Below are positions 40,732 to 52,916 of a DNA stretch of 64,000 nt, in pieces (the stretch's first letter is position 1; each line of letters begins with the position of its first letter). The stretch is from Eleginops maclovinus (Eukaryota > Chordata > Actinopteri > Perciformes > Eleginopidae): NCBI RefSeq assembly GCF_036324505.1, contig NC_086370.1:24487310-24551309 (forward strand), read 5' to 3'. The notes beneath the pieces were generated by a model, which worked only from the letters and a program-made list of their open reading frames with translations, was not told where the DNA came from and made no database searches. The position numbers and the translations under genes were made by a program.

Positions 40732-42819
40732 CAGCAGGGTCTCAGTTAGGGTTTATCTCAGTTGAATAGCAGGGTCTCAGTTAGGGTTTATCTCAGTTGA
40801 ATAGCAGGGCCTCAGTTAGGGTTTATCTCAGTTCAATAGCAGGGTCTCAGTTAGGGTTTATCTCAGTTCAATAGCAGGGTCTCAGTTAGGGTTTATCTCA
40901 GTTCAATAGCAGGGTCTCAGTTAGGGTTTATCTCAGTTGAATAGCAGGGTCTCAGTTAGGGTTTACCTCAGTTGAATAGCAGGGTCTCAGTTAGGGTTTA
41001 TCTCAGTTCAATAGCAGGGTCCTCAGTTAGGGTTTATCTCAGTTCAATAGCAGGGTCTCAGTTAGGGTTTATCTCAGTTGAATAGCAGGGTCTCAGTTAG
41101 GGTTTATCTCAGTTGAATAGCAGGGTCTCAGTTAGGGTTTATCTCAGTTCAATAGCAGGGCCTCAGTTAGGGTTATCTCAGTTCATAGCAGGGTCTCAGT
41201 TAGGGTTTATCTCAGTTGAATAGCAGGGTCTCAGTTAGGGTTTATCTCAGTTGAATAGCAGGGCCTCAGTTAGGGTTTATCTCAGTTGAATAGCAGGGTC
41301 TCAGTTAGGGTTTATCTCAGTTGAATAGCAGGGTCTCAGTTAGGGTTTATCTCAGTTGAATAGCAGGGTCTCAGTTAGGGTTTATCTCAGTTGAATAGCA
41401 GGGCCTCAGTTAGGGTTTATCTCAGTTGAATAGCAGGGTCTCAGTTAGGGTTTATCTCAGTTGAATAGCAGGGTCTCAGTTAGGGTTTATCTCAGTTGAA
41501 TAGCAGGGCCTCAGTTAGGGTTTATCTCAGTTGAATAGCAGGGTCTCAGTTAGGGTTTATCTCAGTTGAATAGCAGGGTCTCAGTTAGGGTTTATCTCAG
41601 TTGAATAGCAGGGCCTCAGTTAGGGTTTATCTCAGTTGAATAGCAGGGTCTCAGTTAGGGTTTATCTCAGTTGAATAGCAGGGTCTCAGTTAGGGTTTAT
41701 CTCAGTTGAATAGCAGGGTCTCAGTTAGGGTTTATCTCAGTTGAATAGCAGGGTCTCAGTTAGGGTTTATCTCAGTTGAATAGCAGGGTCTCAGTTAGGG
41801 TTTATCTCAGTTGAATAGCAGGGTCTCAGTTAGGGTTTATCTCAGTTGAATAGCAGGGTCTCAGTTAGGGTTTATCTCAGTTGAATAGCAGGGCCTCAGT
41901 TAGGGTTTATCTCAGTTGAATAGCAGGGTCTCAGTTAGGGTTTATCTCAGTTGAATAGCAGGGTCTCAGTTAGGGTTTATCTCAGTTGAATAGCAGGGTC
42001 TCAGTTAGGGTTTATCTCAGTTGAATAGCAGGGTCTCAGTTAGGGTTTATCTCAGTTGAATAGCAGGGTCTCAGTTAGGGTTTATCTCAGTTGAATAGCA
42101 GGGTCTCAGTTAGGGTTTATCTCAGTTGAATAGCAGGGTCTCAGTTAGGGTTTATCTCAGTTGAATAGCAGGGTCTCAGTTAGGGTTTATCTCAGTTGAA
42201 TAGCAGGGCCTCAGTTAGGGTTTATCTCAGTTGAATAGCAGGGTCTCAGTTAGGGTTTATCTCAGTTGAATAGCAGGGTCTCAGTTAGGGTTTATCTCAG
42301 TTGAATAGCAGGGTCTCAGTTAGGGTTTATCTCAGTTGAATAGCAGGGCCTCAGTTAGGGTTTATCTCAGTTGAATAGCAGGGCCTCAGTTAGGGTTTAT
42401 CTCAGTTGAATAGCAGGGTCTCAGTTAGGGTTTATCTCAGTTGAATAGCAGGGCCTCAGTTAGGGTTTATCTCAGTTGAATAGCAGGGTCTCAGTTAGGG
42501 TTTATCTCAGTTCAATAGCAGGGCCTCAGTTAGGGTTTATCTCAGTTGAATTGCAGGGTCTCAGTTAGGGTTTATCTCAGTTGAATAGCAGGGTCTCAGT
42601 TAGGGTTTATCTCAGTTGAATAGCAGGGCCTCAGTTAGGGTTTATCTCAGTTGAATAGCAGGGTCTCAGTTAGGGTTTATCTCAGTTGAATAGCAGGGTC
42701 TCAGTTAGGGTTTATCTCAGTTGAATAGCAGGGTCTCAGTTAGGGTTTATCTCAGTTCAATAGCAGGGCCTCAGTTAGGGTTTATCTCAGTTGAATAGCA
42801 GGGTCTCAGTTAGGGTTAA
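40732..42819. repeat. 35-bp minisatellite with embedded TTAGGG, intergenic
   Basis: About 59 copies of TCAGTTAGGGTTTATCTCAG followed by TTGAATAGCAGGGTC. Each holds one TTAGGGTTTA telomere-like core. Variants are few (GGGCCTC, TTCAATAG), so it is recently homogenised. It lies between the eml4 upstream region and the tspan14 3' end. Confidence 0.97.
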
Positions 42820-42849
42820 TAAAGTCATAAACTCTCAGACCCACTTCAT

Positions 42850-42859
42850 TTTATTTATT
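42850..42859 (-). terminator. tspan14: Candidate tspan14 polyadenylation signals
   Basis: TTTATTTATT on the + strand gives two overlapping AATAAA signals on the - strand, about 575 bp after the tspan14 stop. Confidence 0.5.
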
Positions 42860-43433
42860 TTGCTGCTTATAAAAACACATAGAAATTCACTTTAATAAAA
42901 AACAGTTTCCAACACACGGATTAAAGTCTTTAGATCATTAAGATAAAACACTTTAACAATAATTAGACCTTTGTTCTGATTGGCTCAAACATCCTGAAAA
43001 CGTTATACAAAACATTTAAACTAAATCATTCAAAGCTCGTCACCGTGAATCCAGTGTCAATAAAGTTTTCATTGCAAACTGGTTCTTCTTCTGTGGTTTC
43101 TGAACGTCCAATCGCAGAGCTCCACACGGCCCTGGCCCCGCCTCCAAAACACAGACTCCAAAAAAAACCTGAAGTTTAGAAACCACAGAAGAAGACCAGA
43201 GATCAACCTGAAGAAGAGGGGGGAGGAAGACAATGAGGGAGAGGATGAGGAGGGGGAGGAGCATGAGGAGGAGGAGGCACTAAGCAGAAGGTCACTCTGG
43301 TTAATAAATGGTCCACAGGAGGCACGTAAACAGGAGCTGCAGTTTGAAATCATCAGGAAGAAGAAGAAGGCACGACTGACAGAAGACATGTCCAAGAACA
43401 GCTGACGAGGCCCAGCCCCATGCAGGTGAGGCT

Positions 43434-43743
43434 TCAGTAGCTGAATTTGACCTTTTCGATGTCAGAGATCAGAGTCCTGGCCAGGTAGATCCCTACCATC
43501 TGAAAACAGGGAAACACAAGTACATGTATAAGGGTGAGTATGAGTGTTAGGCTGGTTATGAGGGTTAGGGTTAGTATAATGGTGAGTGTGAGTATGAGGG
43601 TGAGGTTGAGTATGAGGGTGAGTACCTGCAGCAGGGAGATGACGATGAAGACGATGGCCACTGTGTACAGGTTTCCAGGTAACCAATCCTCCAGAGCAGA
43701 GATACAGCCTTTAGTGTAGATGTGCTCACTCCATTCTATCTGT

Positions 43744-43793
<50 letters not shown>

Positions 43794-46700
43794 ACTTCCC
43801 AGTGTTACAAAAAGGAAGTTACATTAGCAGAACAGGAAATGACATCACCTTGTTTAGTATGTTTCTCACGTCGTAGCCGCACTGAGTGTTCACCACTGAG
43901 TCCTGAAACAGACGGTGTAAAGAGTTACTCCTCTAACAGACGAGTCAGCCCTCTAACAGACGAGTCACTCCTCTAACAGACGAGTCACTCCTATAACAGA
44001 CGAGTCACTCCTCTAACAGACGAGTCACTCCTCTAACAGACGAGTCAGCCCTCTAACAGACGAGTCACTCCTATAACAGACGAGTCAGCCCTCTAACAGA
44101 CGAGTCACTCCTCTAACAGACGAGTCACTCCTCTAACAGACGAGTCACTCCTCTAACAGACAAGTCAGCCCTCTAACAGACGAGTCACTCCTCTAACAGA
44201 CGAGTCACTCCTCTAACAGACGAGTCAGCCCTCTAACAGACGAGTCAGCCCTCTAACAGACGAGTCACTCCTCTAACAGACGAGTCACTCCTCTAACAGA
44301 CGAGTCAGCCCTCTAACAGACGAGTCAGCCCTCTAACAGACGAGTCACTCCTCTAACAGACGAGTCACTCCTCTAACAGACAAGTCAGCCCTCTAACAGA
44401 CGAGTCACTCCTCTAACAGACGAGTCACTCCTCTAACAGACGAGTCACTCCTCTAACAGACGAGTCAGCCCTCTAACAGACGAGTCAGCCCTCTAACAGA
44501 CGAGTCACTCCTCTAACAGACGAGTCAGCCCTCTAACAGATGAGTCAGCCCTCTAACAGACGAGTCACTCCTCTAACAGACGAGTCAGCCCTCTAACAGA
44601 CGAGTCAGCCCTCTAACAGACGAGTCACTCCTCTAACAGACGAGTCACTCCTCTAACAGACGAGTCAGCCCTCTAACAGACGAGTCAGCCCTCTAACAGA
44701 CGAGTCACTCCTCTAACAGACGAGTCAGCCCTCTAACAGACGAGTCACTCCTCTAACAGACGAGTCACTCCTCTAACAGACGAGTCAGCCCTCTAACAGA
44801 CGAGTCAGCCCTCTAACAGACGAGTCAGCCCTCTAACAGACGAGTCACTCCTCTAACAGACGAGTCACTCCTCTAACAGACGAGTCAGCCCTCTAACAGA
44901 CGAGTCACTCCTATAACAGACGAGTCACTCCTCTAACAGACGAGTCAGCCCTCTAACAGACGAGTCCCTCCTCTAACAGACGAGTCACTCCTCTAACAGA
45001 CGAGTCAGCCCTCTAACAGACGAGTCACTCCTCTAACAGACGAGTCACTCCTCTAACAGACGAGTCACTCCTCTAACAGACGAGTCACTCCTCTAACAGA
45101 CGAGTCAGCCCTCTAACAGACGAGTCACTCCTCTAACAGACGAGTCACTCCTCTAACAGACGAGTCAGCCCTCTAACAGACGAGTCACTCCTCTAACAGA
45201 CGAGTCACTCCTCTAACAGACGATTCACTCCTCTAACAGACGAGTCAGCCTTCTAACAGACGGTGAGTGGGATGATCTACAGGTAGCTGTGTGATGATCT
45301 ACAGGTAGCTGTGGTGATCTACAGGTAGCTGTGGTGATCTACAGGTAGCTGTGATGATCTACAGGTAGCTGGGATGATCTACAGGTAGCTGTGGGATGAT
45401 CTACAGGTAGCTGTGTGATGATCTACAGGTAGCTGTGTGATGATCTACAGGTAGCTGTGTGATGATCTCCAGGTAGCTGTGTGATGATATACAGGTAGCT
45501 GTGTGATGATCTCCAGGTAGCTGTGTGATGATCTACAGGTAGCTGTGTGATGATCTACAGGTAGCTGTGTGATGATATACAGGTAGCTGTGTGATGATCT
45601 CCAGGTAGCTGTGTGATGATCTACAGGTAGCTGTGTGATGATCTACAGGTAGCTGTGTGATGATATACAGGTAGCTGTGTGATGATCTACAGGTAGCTGT
45701 GTGATGATCTACAGGTAGCTGTGATGATCTACAGGTAGCTGTGTGATGATCTACAGGTAGCTGTGATGATCTACAGGTAGCTGTGGTGATCTACAGGTAG
45801 CTGTGATGATCTACAGGTAGCTGTGATGATCTACAGGTAGCTGTAGGATGATCTACAGGTAGCTGTAGGATGATCTACAGGTAGCTGTGATGATCTACAG
45901 GTAGCTGTGTGATGATCTACAGGTAGCTGTGTGATGATCTACAGGTAGCTGTGTGATGATCTACAGGTAGCTGTGGTGATCTACAGGTAGCTGTGGTGAT
46001 CTACAGGTAGCTGTGGTGATCTACAGGTAGCTGTGGTGATCTACAGGTAGCTGTGTGATGATCTACAGGTAGCTGTGGTGATCTACAGGTAGCTGTGGTG
46101 ATCTACAGGTAGCTGTGATGATCTACAGGTAGCTGTGTGATGATCTACAGGTAGCTGTGTGATAATCTACAGGTAGCTGTGATGATCTACAGGTAGCTGT
46201 GGTGATCTACAGGTAGCTGTGATGATCTACAGGTAGCTGTGATGATCTACAGGTAGCTGTGATGATCTACAGGTAGCTGTGGTGATCTACAGGTAGCTGT
46301 GATGATCTACAGGTAGCTGTGGGATGATCTACAGGTAGCTGTGTGATGATCTACAGGTAGCTGTGTGATGATCTACAGGTAGCTGTGTGATGATATACAG
46401 GTAGCTGTGTGATGATCTCCAGGTAGCTGTGTGATGATATACAGGTAGCTGTGTGATGATCTCCAGGTAGCTGTGTGATGATCTACAGGTAGCTGTGTGA
46501 TGATCTACAGGTAGCTATGTGATGATCTACAGGTAGCTGTGATGATCTACAGGTAGCTGTGATGATCTACAGGTAGCTGTGTGATGATCTACAGGTAGCT
46601 GTGATGATCTACAGGTAGCTGTGATGATCTACAGGTAGCTGTGTGATGATCTACAGGGAGCTGTGTGATGATCTCCAGGTAGCTGTGATGATCTACAGGT

Positions 46701-49700
46701 AGCTGTGTGATGATCTACAGGTAGCTGTGTGATGATCTCCAGGTAGGTGTGATGATCTCCAGGTAGCTGTGTGATGATCTACAGGTAGCTGTGATGATCT
46801 CCAGGTAGCTGTGTGATGATCTACAGGTAGCTGTGATGATCTACAGGTAGCTGTGATGATCTACAAGTAGCTGTGATGATCTACAGGTAGCTGTGTGATG
46901 ATCTACAGGTAGCTGTGTGATGATCTCCAGGTAGCTGTGTGATGATCTACAGGTAGCTGTGTGATGATCTACAGGTAGCTGTGTGATGATCTACAGGTAG
47001 CTGTGTGATGATCTACAGGTAGCTGTGTGATGATCTACAGGTAGCTGTGTGATGATCTACAGGTAGCTGTGTGATGATCTACAGGTAGCTGTGTGATGAT
47101 CTACAGGTAGCTGTGTGATGATCTACAGGTAGCTGTGTGATGATCTACAGGTAGCTGTGTGATAATCTACAGGTAGCTGTGATGATCTACAGGTAGCTGT
47201 GTGATGATCTACAGGTAGCTGTGTGATGATCTACAAGTAGCTGTGATGATCTACAGGTAGCTGTGATGATCTCCAGGTAGCTGTGTGATGATCTACAGGT
47301 AGCTGTGATGATCTACAGGTAGCTGTGTGATGATCTACAGGTAGCTGTGTGATGATCTACAGGTAGCTGTGTGATGATCTACAGGTAGCTGTGTGATGAT
47401 CTACAGGTAGCTGTGTGATGATCTACAGGTAGCTGTGTGATGATCTACAGGTAGCTGTGTGATGATCTACAGGTAGCTGTGTGATGATCTACAGGGAGCT
47501 GTGTGATGATCTCCAGGTAGCTGTGATGATCTACAGGTAGCTGTGTGATGATCTACAGGTAGCTGTGTGATGATCTCCAGGTAGCTGTGATGATCTACAG
47601 GTAGCTGTGTGATGATCTACAGGTAGCTGTGATGATCTCCAGGTAGCTGTGTGATGATCTACAGGTAGCTGTGATGATCTACAAGTGATCTACAGGTAGC
47701 TGTGATGATCTACAGGTAGCTGTGGGATGATGTACGGGTAGATGAGTGATTGGATGCAGTTCAGCTGATAGTCGGGACTCACTGAGGGGTCGGCGTTGCA
47801 GCAGGAGAAAGGGACCCCACACTTTTCTCTGCTGCGATGCGTCCCGTTGCAGCTGAAATACACATTCAGGTCCCAGTCGTCCGGTTCCTGCGCTCCACAG
47901 CAGTGGTTCTGTAGAAGAAAGCAGAAGCTGAGGGTTCCTGCGGAGGTTCAGTTGGAGAACAACAGATCTTTACTCAGAGAGCTTCAGTTAACAGCCATTA
48001 CCATCCTCTGCAGGGAGTCGATGAGGTTCTGGAGGTCAATGTCATCTCTGTACGCTTTGACATTAGCCAGGAAGAAGTCGTTGATCCATTCTCTGACCTG
48101 ACTCTGGAAAACCACAGCTAGCACCGCCACTGTTAGCTCCAGCACGAAGATGAAGCCGATCACACCCGAAAACTGTCCGAGGAACACCAACACCACTCCA
48201 ACATTTACCGTACAAACTCTAACAGACGGATGTTTCTAAAGTACAAACTCTAACAGACGGATGTTTCTAAAGTACAAACTCTAACAGACGGATGTTTCTA
48301 ACGTACAAACTCTAACAGACGGATGTTTCTAAAGTACAAACTCTAACAGACGGATGTTTCTAAAGTACAAACTCTAACAGACGGATGTTTCTAACGTACA
48401 AACTCTAACAGACAGATGTTTCTAAAGTACAAACTCTAACAGACGGATGTTTCTAAAGTACAAACTCTAACAGACGGATGTTTCTAAAGTACAAACTCTA
48501 ACAGACAGATGTTTCTAAAGTACAAACTCTAACAGACAGATGTTTCTAAAGTACAAACTCTAACAGACGGATGTTTCTAAAGTACAAACTCTAACAGACA
48601 GATGTTTCTAAAGTACAAACTCTAACAGACGGATGTTTCTAACGTACAAACTCTAACAGACGGATGTTTCTAAAGTACAAACTCTAACAGACGGATGTTT
48701 CTAAAGTACAAACTCTAACAGACAGATGTTTCTAAAGTACAAACTCTAACAGACGGATGTTTCTAAAGTACAAACTCTAACAGACGGATGTTTCTAAAGT
48801 ACAAACTCTAACAGACAGGATGTTTCTAAAGTACAAACTCTAACAGACGGATGTTTCTAAAGTACAAACTCTAACAGACAGATGTTTCTAAAGTACAAAC
48901 TCTAACAGACGGATGTTTCTAAAGTACAAACTCTAACAGACGGATGTTTCTAAAGTACAAACTCTAACAGACGGATGTTTCTAAAGTACAAACTCTAACA
49001 GACGGATGTTTCTAAAGTACAAACTCTAACAGACGATGTTTCTAAAGTACAAACTCTAACAGACGGATGTTTCTAAAGTACAAACTCTAACAGACGATGT
49101 TTCTAAAGTACAAACTCTAACAGACGGATGTTTCTAAAGTACAAACTCTAACAGACGGATGTTTCTAAAGTACACACTCTAACAGACGGATGTTTCTAAA
49201 GTACAAACTCTAACAGACGGATGTTTCTAAAGTACAAACTCTAACAGACAGATGTTTCTAAAGTACAAACTCTAACAGACAGATGTTTCTAAAGTACAAA
49301 CTCTAACAGACGGATGTTTCTAAAGTACAAACTCTAACAGACGGATGTTTCTAAAGTACAAACTCTAACAGCTGATGTTTCTAAAGTACAAACTCTAACA
49401 GACGGATGTTTCTAAAGTACAAACTCTAACAGACTGATGTTTCTAAAGTACAAACTCTAACAGACAGATGTTTTCTAAAGTACAAACTCTAACAGACTGA
49501 TGTTTTAAAGTACAAACTCTAACAGCTGATGTTTCTAAAGTACAAACTCTAACAGACGGATGTTTCTAAAGTACAAACTCTAACAGACTGATGTTTCTAA
49601 AGTACAAACTCTAACAGACAGATGTTTCTAAAGTACAAACTCTAACAGACGGATGTTTCTAAAGTACAAACTCTAACAGACGGATGTTTCTAACGTACAA

Positions 49701-52268
49701 ACTCTAACAGACGGATGTTTCTAAAGTACAAACTCTAACAGACGGATGTTTCTAAAGTACAAACTCTAACAGACAGATGTTTCTAACGTACAAACTCTAA
49801 CAGACGGATGTTTCTAAAGTACACACTCTAACAGCTGATGTTTCTAAAGTACAAACTCTAACAGACAGATGTTTCTAACGTACAAACTCTAACAGACGGA
49901 TGTTTCTAAAGTACAAACTCTAACAGACAGATGTTTCTAAAGTACAAACTCTAACAGACGGATGTTTCTAAAGTACAAACTCTAACAGACTGATGTTTCT
50001 AAAGTACAAACTCTAACAGACGGATGTTTCTAACGTACAAACTCTAACAGACGGATGTTTCTAAAGTACAAACTCTAACAGACGGATGTTTCTAAAGTAC
50101 AAACTCTAACAGACGGATGTTTCTAAAGTACAAACTCTAACAGACGGATGTTTCTAAAGTACAAACTCTAACAGACGGATGTTTCTAAAGTACAAACTCT
50201 AACAGACAGATGTTTCTAAAGTACAAACTCTAACAGACGGATGTTTCTAAAGTACAAACTCTAACAGACGGATGTTTCTAACGTACAAACTCTAACAGAC
50301 GGATGTTTCTAACGTACAAACTCTAACAGACAGATGTTTCTAAAGTACAAACTCTAACAGACGGATGTTTCTAAAGTACAAACTCTAACAGCTGATGTTT
50401 CTAAAGTACAAACTCTAACAGACAGATGTTTCTAAAGTACAAACTCTAACAGACGGATGTTTCTAAAGTACAAACTCTAACAGACAGATGTTTCTAAAGT
50501 ACAAACTCTAACAGCTGATGTTTCTAAAGTACAAACTCTAACAGACGGATGTTTCTAACGTACAAACTCTAACAGACGGATGTTTCTAACGTACAAACTC
50601 TAACAGACAGATGTTTCTAAAGTACAAACTCTAACAGACGGATGTTTCTAAAGTACAAACTCTAACAGACGGATGTTTCTAACGTACAAACTCTAACAGA
50701 CGGATGTTTCTAAAGTACAAACTCTAACAGACAGATGTTTCTAAAGTACAAACTCTAACAGACAGATGTTTCTAAAGTACAAACTCTAACAGACAGATGT
50801 TTCTAAAGTACAAACTCTAACAGACAGATGTTTCTAAAGTACAAACTCTAACAGACAGATGTTTCTAAAGTACAAACTCTAACAGACAGATGTTTCTAAA
50901 GTACAAACTCTAACAGACAGATGTTTCTAAAGTACAAACTCTAACAGACGGATGTTTCTAAAGTACAAACTCTAACAGACGGATGTTTCTAAAGTACAAA
51001 CTCTAACAGACGGATGTTTCTAAAGTACAAACTCTAACAGACGGATGTTTCTAAAGTACAAACTCTAACAGACGGATGTTTCTAACGTACAAACTCTAAC
51101 AGACGGATGTTTCTAACGTACAAACTCTAACAGACGGATGTTTTTAACCTACGTACAAACTTCAGCAGACAGATGTTTTCTCTCAGAGCTCCCACGCAGC
51201 CGGCGAAGCCCAGGATGAACGTCACTCCTCCAACGACCAGAACCAGCCAGACAGGGTCAAACCCGTGAAGCCGGGTCACCTGGGTCAAATCCAGCAGGAC
51301 TCCCTGTAAACCACAACACGCTCAATATCATGTGATAACATTTATATTTGTAATCTTTGAGATTACATTAAATAATATGATTTCATATGTCGTTTTTCTT
51401 TTGGGATAAGCTGCATAAATGAGTCAATTAGATAAGAGATAAAGTCGGTTTCTTCATTTCATAGTTAATATTATTTCTGAGATTGTTTGGCACCTTTTCG
51501 CTCCACGCCCAGAAACCAGCGGCGATAAAAGCGGCTCCTGCCAGCTGCAACAGAAACATCCCAGAGATTAGCCAGGCCCACAAACAGAAACACGGGCTGA
51601 GGGAACGTCTGGTAAACATGTGAACAGGTGTACATGTGAAGAGGTTAAGAGGTGAATAGTTGTATATGTGAAGAGGTTAAGAAGTAAACAGGTGTACATG
51701 TGAATGAGGTACATGTGAACAGGTGTACGTGTGGACAGGCGTATATGTGAACAGGTGTACATGTGAAGAGGTTAAGAGGTGAACATGTGAAGATGTGTAA
51801 ATGTAAACAGGTGTAAATTTGAACAGGTGTACATGTGAACAGGTGTATTTGTAAACAGGTGTACAATTAAACAGGTGTACATGAGAAGAGGATAAGAGGT
51901 GAACATGTGTACATGTAAAGAGCTTATGAGGTGAACAGGTGAAGAGGTTTACATGTGAAGAGGCGAACAGGGGAAGAGGTGTACCTGAACTGGTGTACAT
52001 GTGAACAGCTGTATATGTAAACAAGTGTACATGTGAACTAGTGTACATGTGAACATGTGTATATGTAAACAAGTGTACATGTGAACTAGTGTACATGTGA
52101 ACATGTGTATATGTAAACAAGTGTACATGTGAACAGGTGAAAATGTGAAGAGGTGAAAATGTGAACAGGTGTACAAGAGTTACTCACCCAGAAGATGATG
52201 TTGTAGCTGAACATGAGGTATTTGTAGCAGCAGCTGACCTCAGCACTGTCATATCGATAGTAATACAT
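43434..52268 (-). CDS. tspan14: Tetraspanin-14-like protein (TspanC8), 8 coding exons, 269 aa
   Basis: Exons in transcript order: 52188-52268, 51494-51544, 51157-51303, 48002-48172, 47783-47908, 43849-43902, 43626-43739, 43434-43499. All are phase 0 with GT-AG junctions. The start [20 protein letters not shown] and the end [15 protein letters not shown] resemble Tspan14. Four membrane segments lie at about residues 17-43, 62-85, 94-115 and 231-253. The large extracellular loop has CCG at 153-155 and eight cysteines in all (153, 154, 170, 180, 186, 187, 200, 222), the TspanC8 pattern, plus a potential N-glycan at N171 (NGT). TspanC8 proteins escort the metalloprotease ADAM10 from the ER and set its substrate choice. 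CAG directly precedes the ATG, so an upstream non-coding exon is likely. Length matches human TSPAN14 (270 aa). A teleost paralogue of the same subgroup is the alternative name. Confidence 0.93.
43747..43790. repeat. (CA)n microsatellite at tspan14 exon 7 acceptor
   Basis: (CA)n on the + strand, (UG)n in the transcript, leading into GCGCACAG at the exon 7 acceptor. Confidence 0.95.
43917..45262. repeat. 20-bp minisatellite, tspan14 intron 5
   Basis: About 67 copies of CTCTAACAGACGAGTCACTC, with a CAGCC variant in place of CACTC. It is highly homogeneous and abuts exon 6. Confidence 0.97.
45263..47740. repeat. 18-22-bp minisatellite, tspan14 intron 5
   Basis: About 118 copies of GATGATCTACAGGTAGCTGT with variable TG/GTG insertions (units of 18, 20 and 22 bp) and a GATCTCC variant. 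It directly continues the 20-bp array, so the two arrays together fill almost the entire intron. Confidence 0.97.
47783..47908 (-). CDS. tspan14: tspan14 exon 5, large extracellular loop core
   Basis: 126 nt encoding [20 protein letters not shown] through [15 protein letters not shown]. It carries six of the eight loop cysteines, including the invariant CCG. This eight-cysteine arrangement is what assigns the protein to the ADAM10-binding TspanC8 subgroup. Confidence 0.93.
48205..51150. repeat. 31-bp minisatellite, tspan14 intron 3
   Basis: About 95 copies of GTTTCTAAAGTACAAACTCT + AACAGACGGAT. Variants are AACGTAC, GACAGATG and a shorter AACAGCTGATG unit. It fills the intron between exons 4 and 3. 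Confidence 0.97.
51610..52172. repeat. ~16-bp degenerate minisatellite, tspan14 intron 1
   Basis: Imperfect GAACAGGTGTACATGT units with AGAGGT and TATATGTAAACAAG variants. The His/Thr/Cys-rich frames are artefacts. Confidence 0.9.
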
Positions 52269-52291
52269 CTGTCACAACAAACAGCAGATAT

Positions 52292-52860
52292 TAATAGGGA
52301 TGCACCAATACCACTATTTTTCAGGCCGTGTACAAGCCCAAGTACTTATGTGCGTATTTGCCAATACCGATATGAATACTTCATAACACCGTTACAGCTT
52401 GACATTTCACCCCTCCTCTCGACAATCTTACAGATCTTATTGCTAGGCTTAGTTAATTACACAATTTGGACATTATAGAGGTAAATAATGCTTGATAACA
52501 AACTGCTGCTAACACAATAATGACCGTTTCTGAGGAGGATCAAGGGACGGAAGGAGAAATTGTTGGACGTCAGAGACATCAACAGAACATGTTTCATTAC
52601 CGATTCTCCCTGTCAGCAGTTGTCTGTGTTCCTCTGATAAACCGTTCACTGCTCAGGGTACCGAATGCCAACCGTTAGTGACAGTTTTCTGAGGAGTCAG
52701 TTTGTTTCGAGACCGGAAACACAGCTAACAGGCTAATGCTAACTGAGAGAGACAGACCGGAAACACAGAAAGTCTCTCCTCAGATATAACACATGTCTTT
52801 ATGTATATATTTGTGTATGACTATAAACTCTGTAATAAAGAATTAAGTCAATCGAACCTC
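52292..52860. mobile_element. Probable hAT-derived repeat fragment upstream of tspan14
   Basis: Begins TAGGGATGCACCAATACCAC and continues CCAATACCGATATGAATACT, sequence typical of the left end of a widespread fish hAT-type repeat. The matching right terminus (GGTGCATCCCTA) is not found, so only a left fragment is supported and its right edge is uncertain. Any tspan14 5' UTR exon or promoter should lie in or beyond this region, but none is clear. Confidence 0.45.
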
Positions 52861-52916
52861 CTCCTTCTTCTTCTTCTTCTTCTTCTCCTTCTTCTTCTTC
52901 TTCTTCTTCTTCTTCT
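52858..52916. repeat. (CTT)n trinucleotide repeat
   Basis: About 19 CTT/CTC units. It marks the left border of the low-quality-looking block that follows. Confidence 0.92.
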
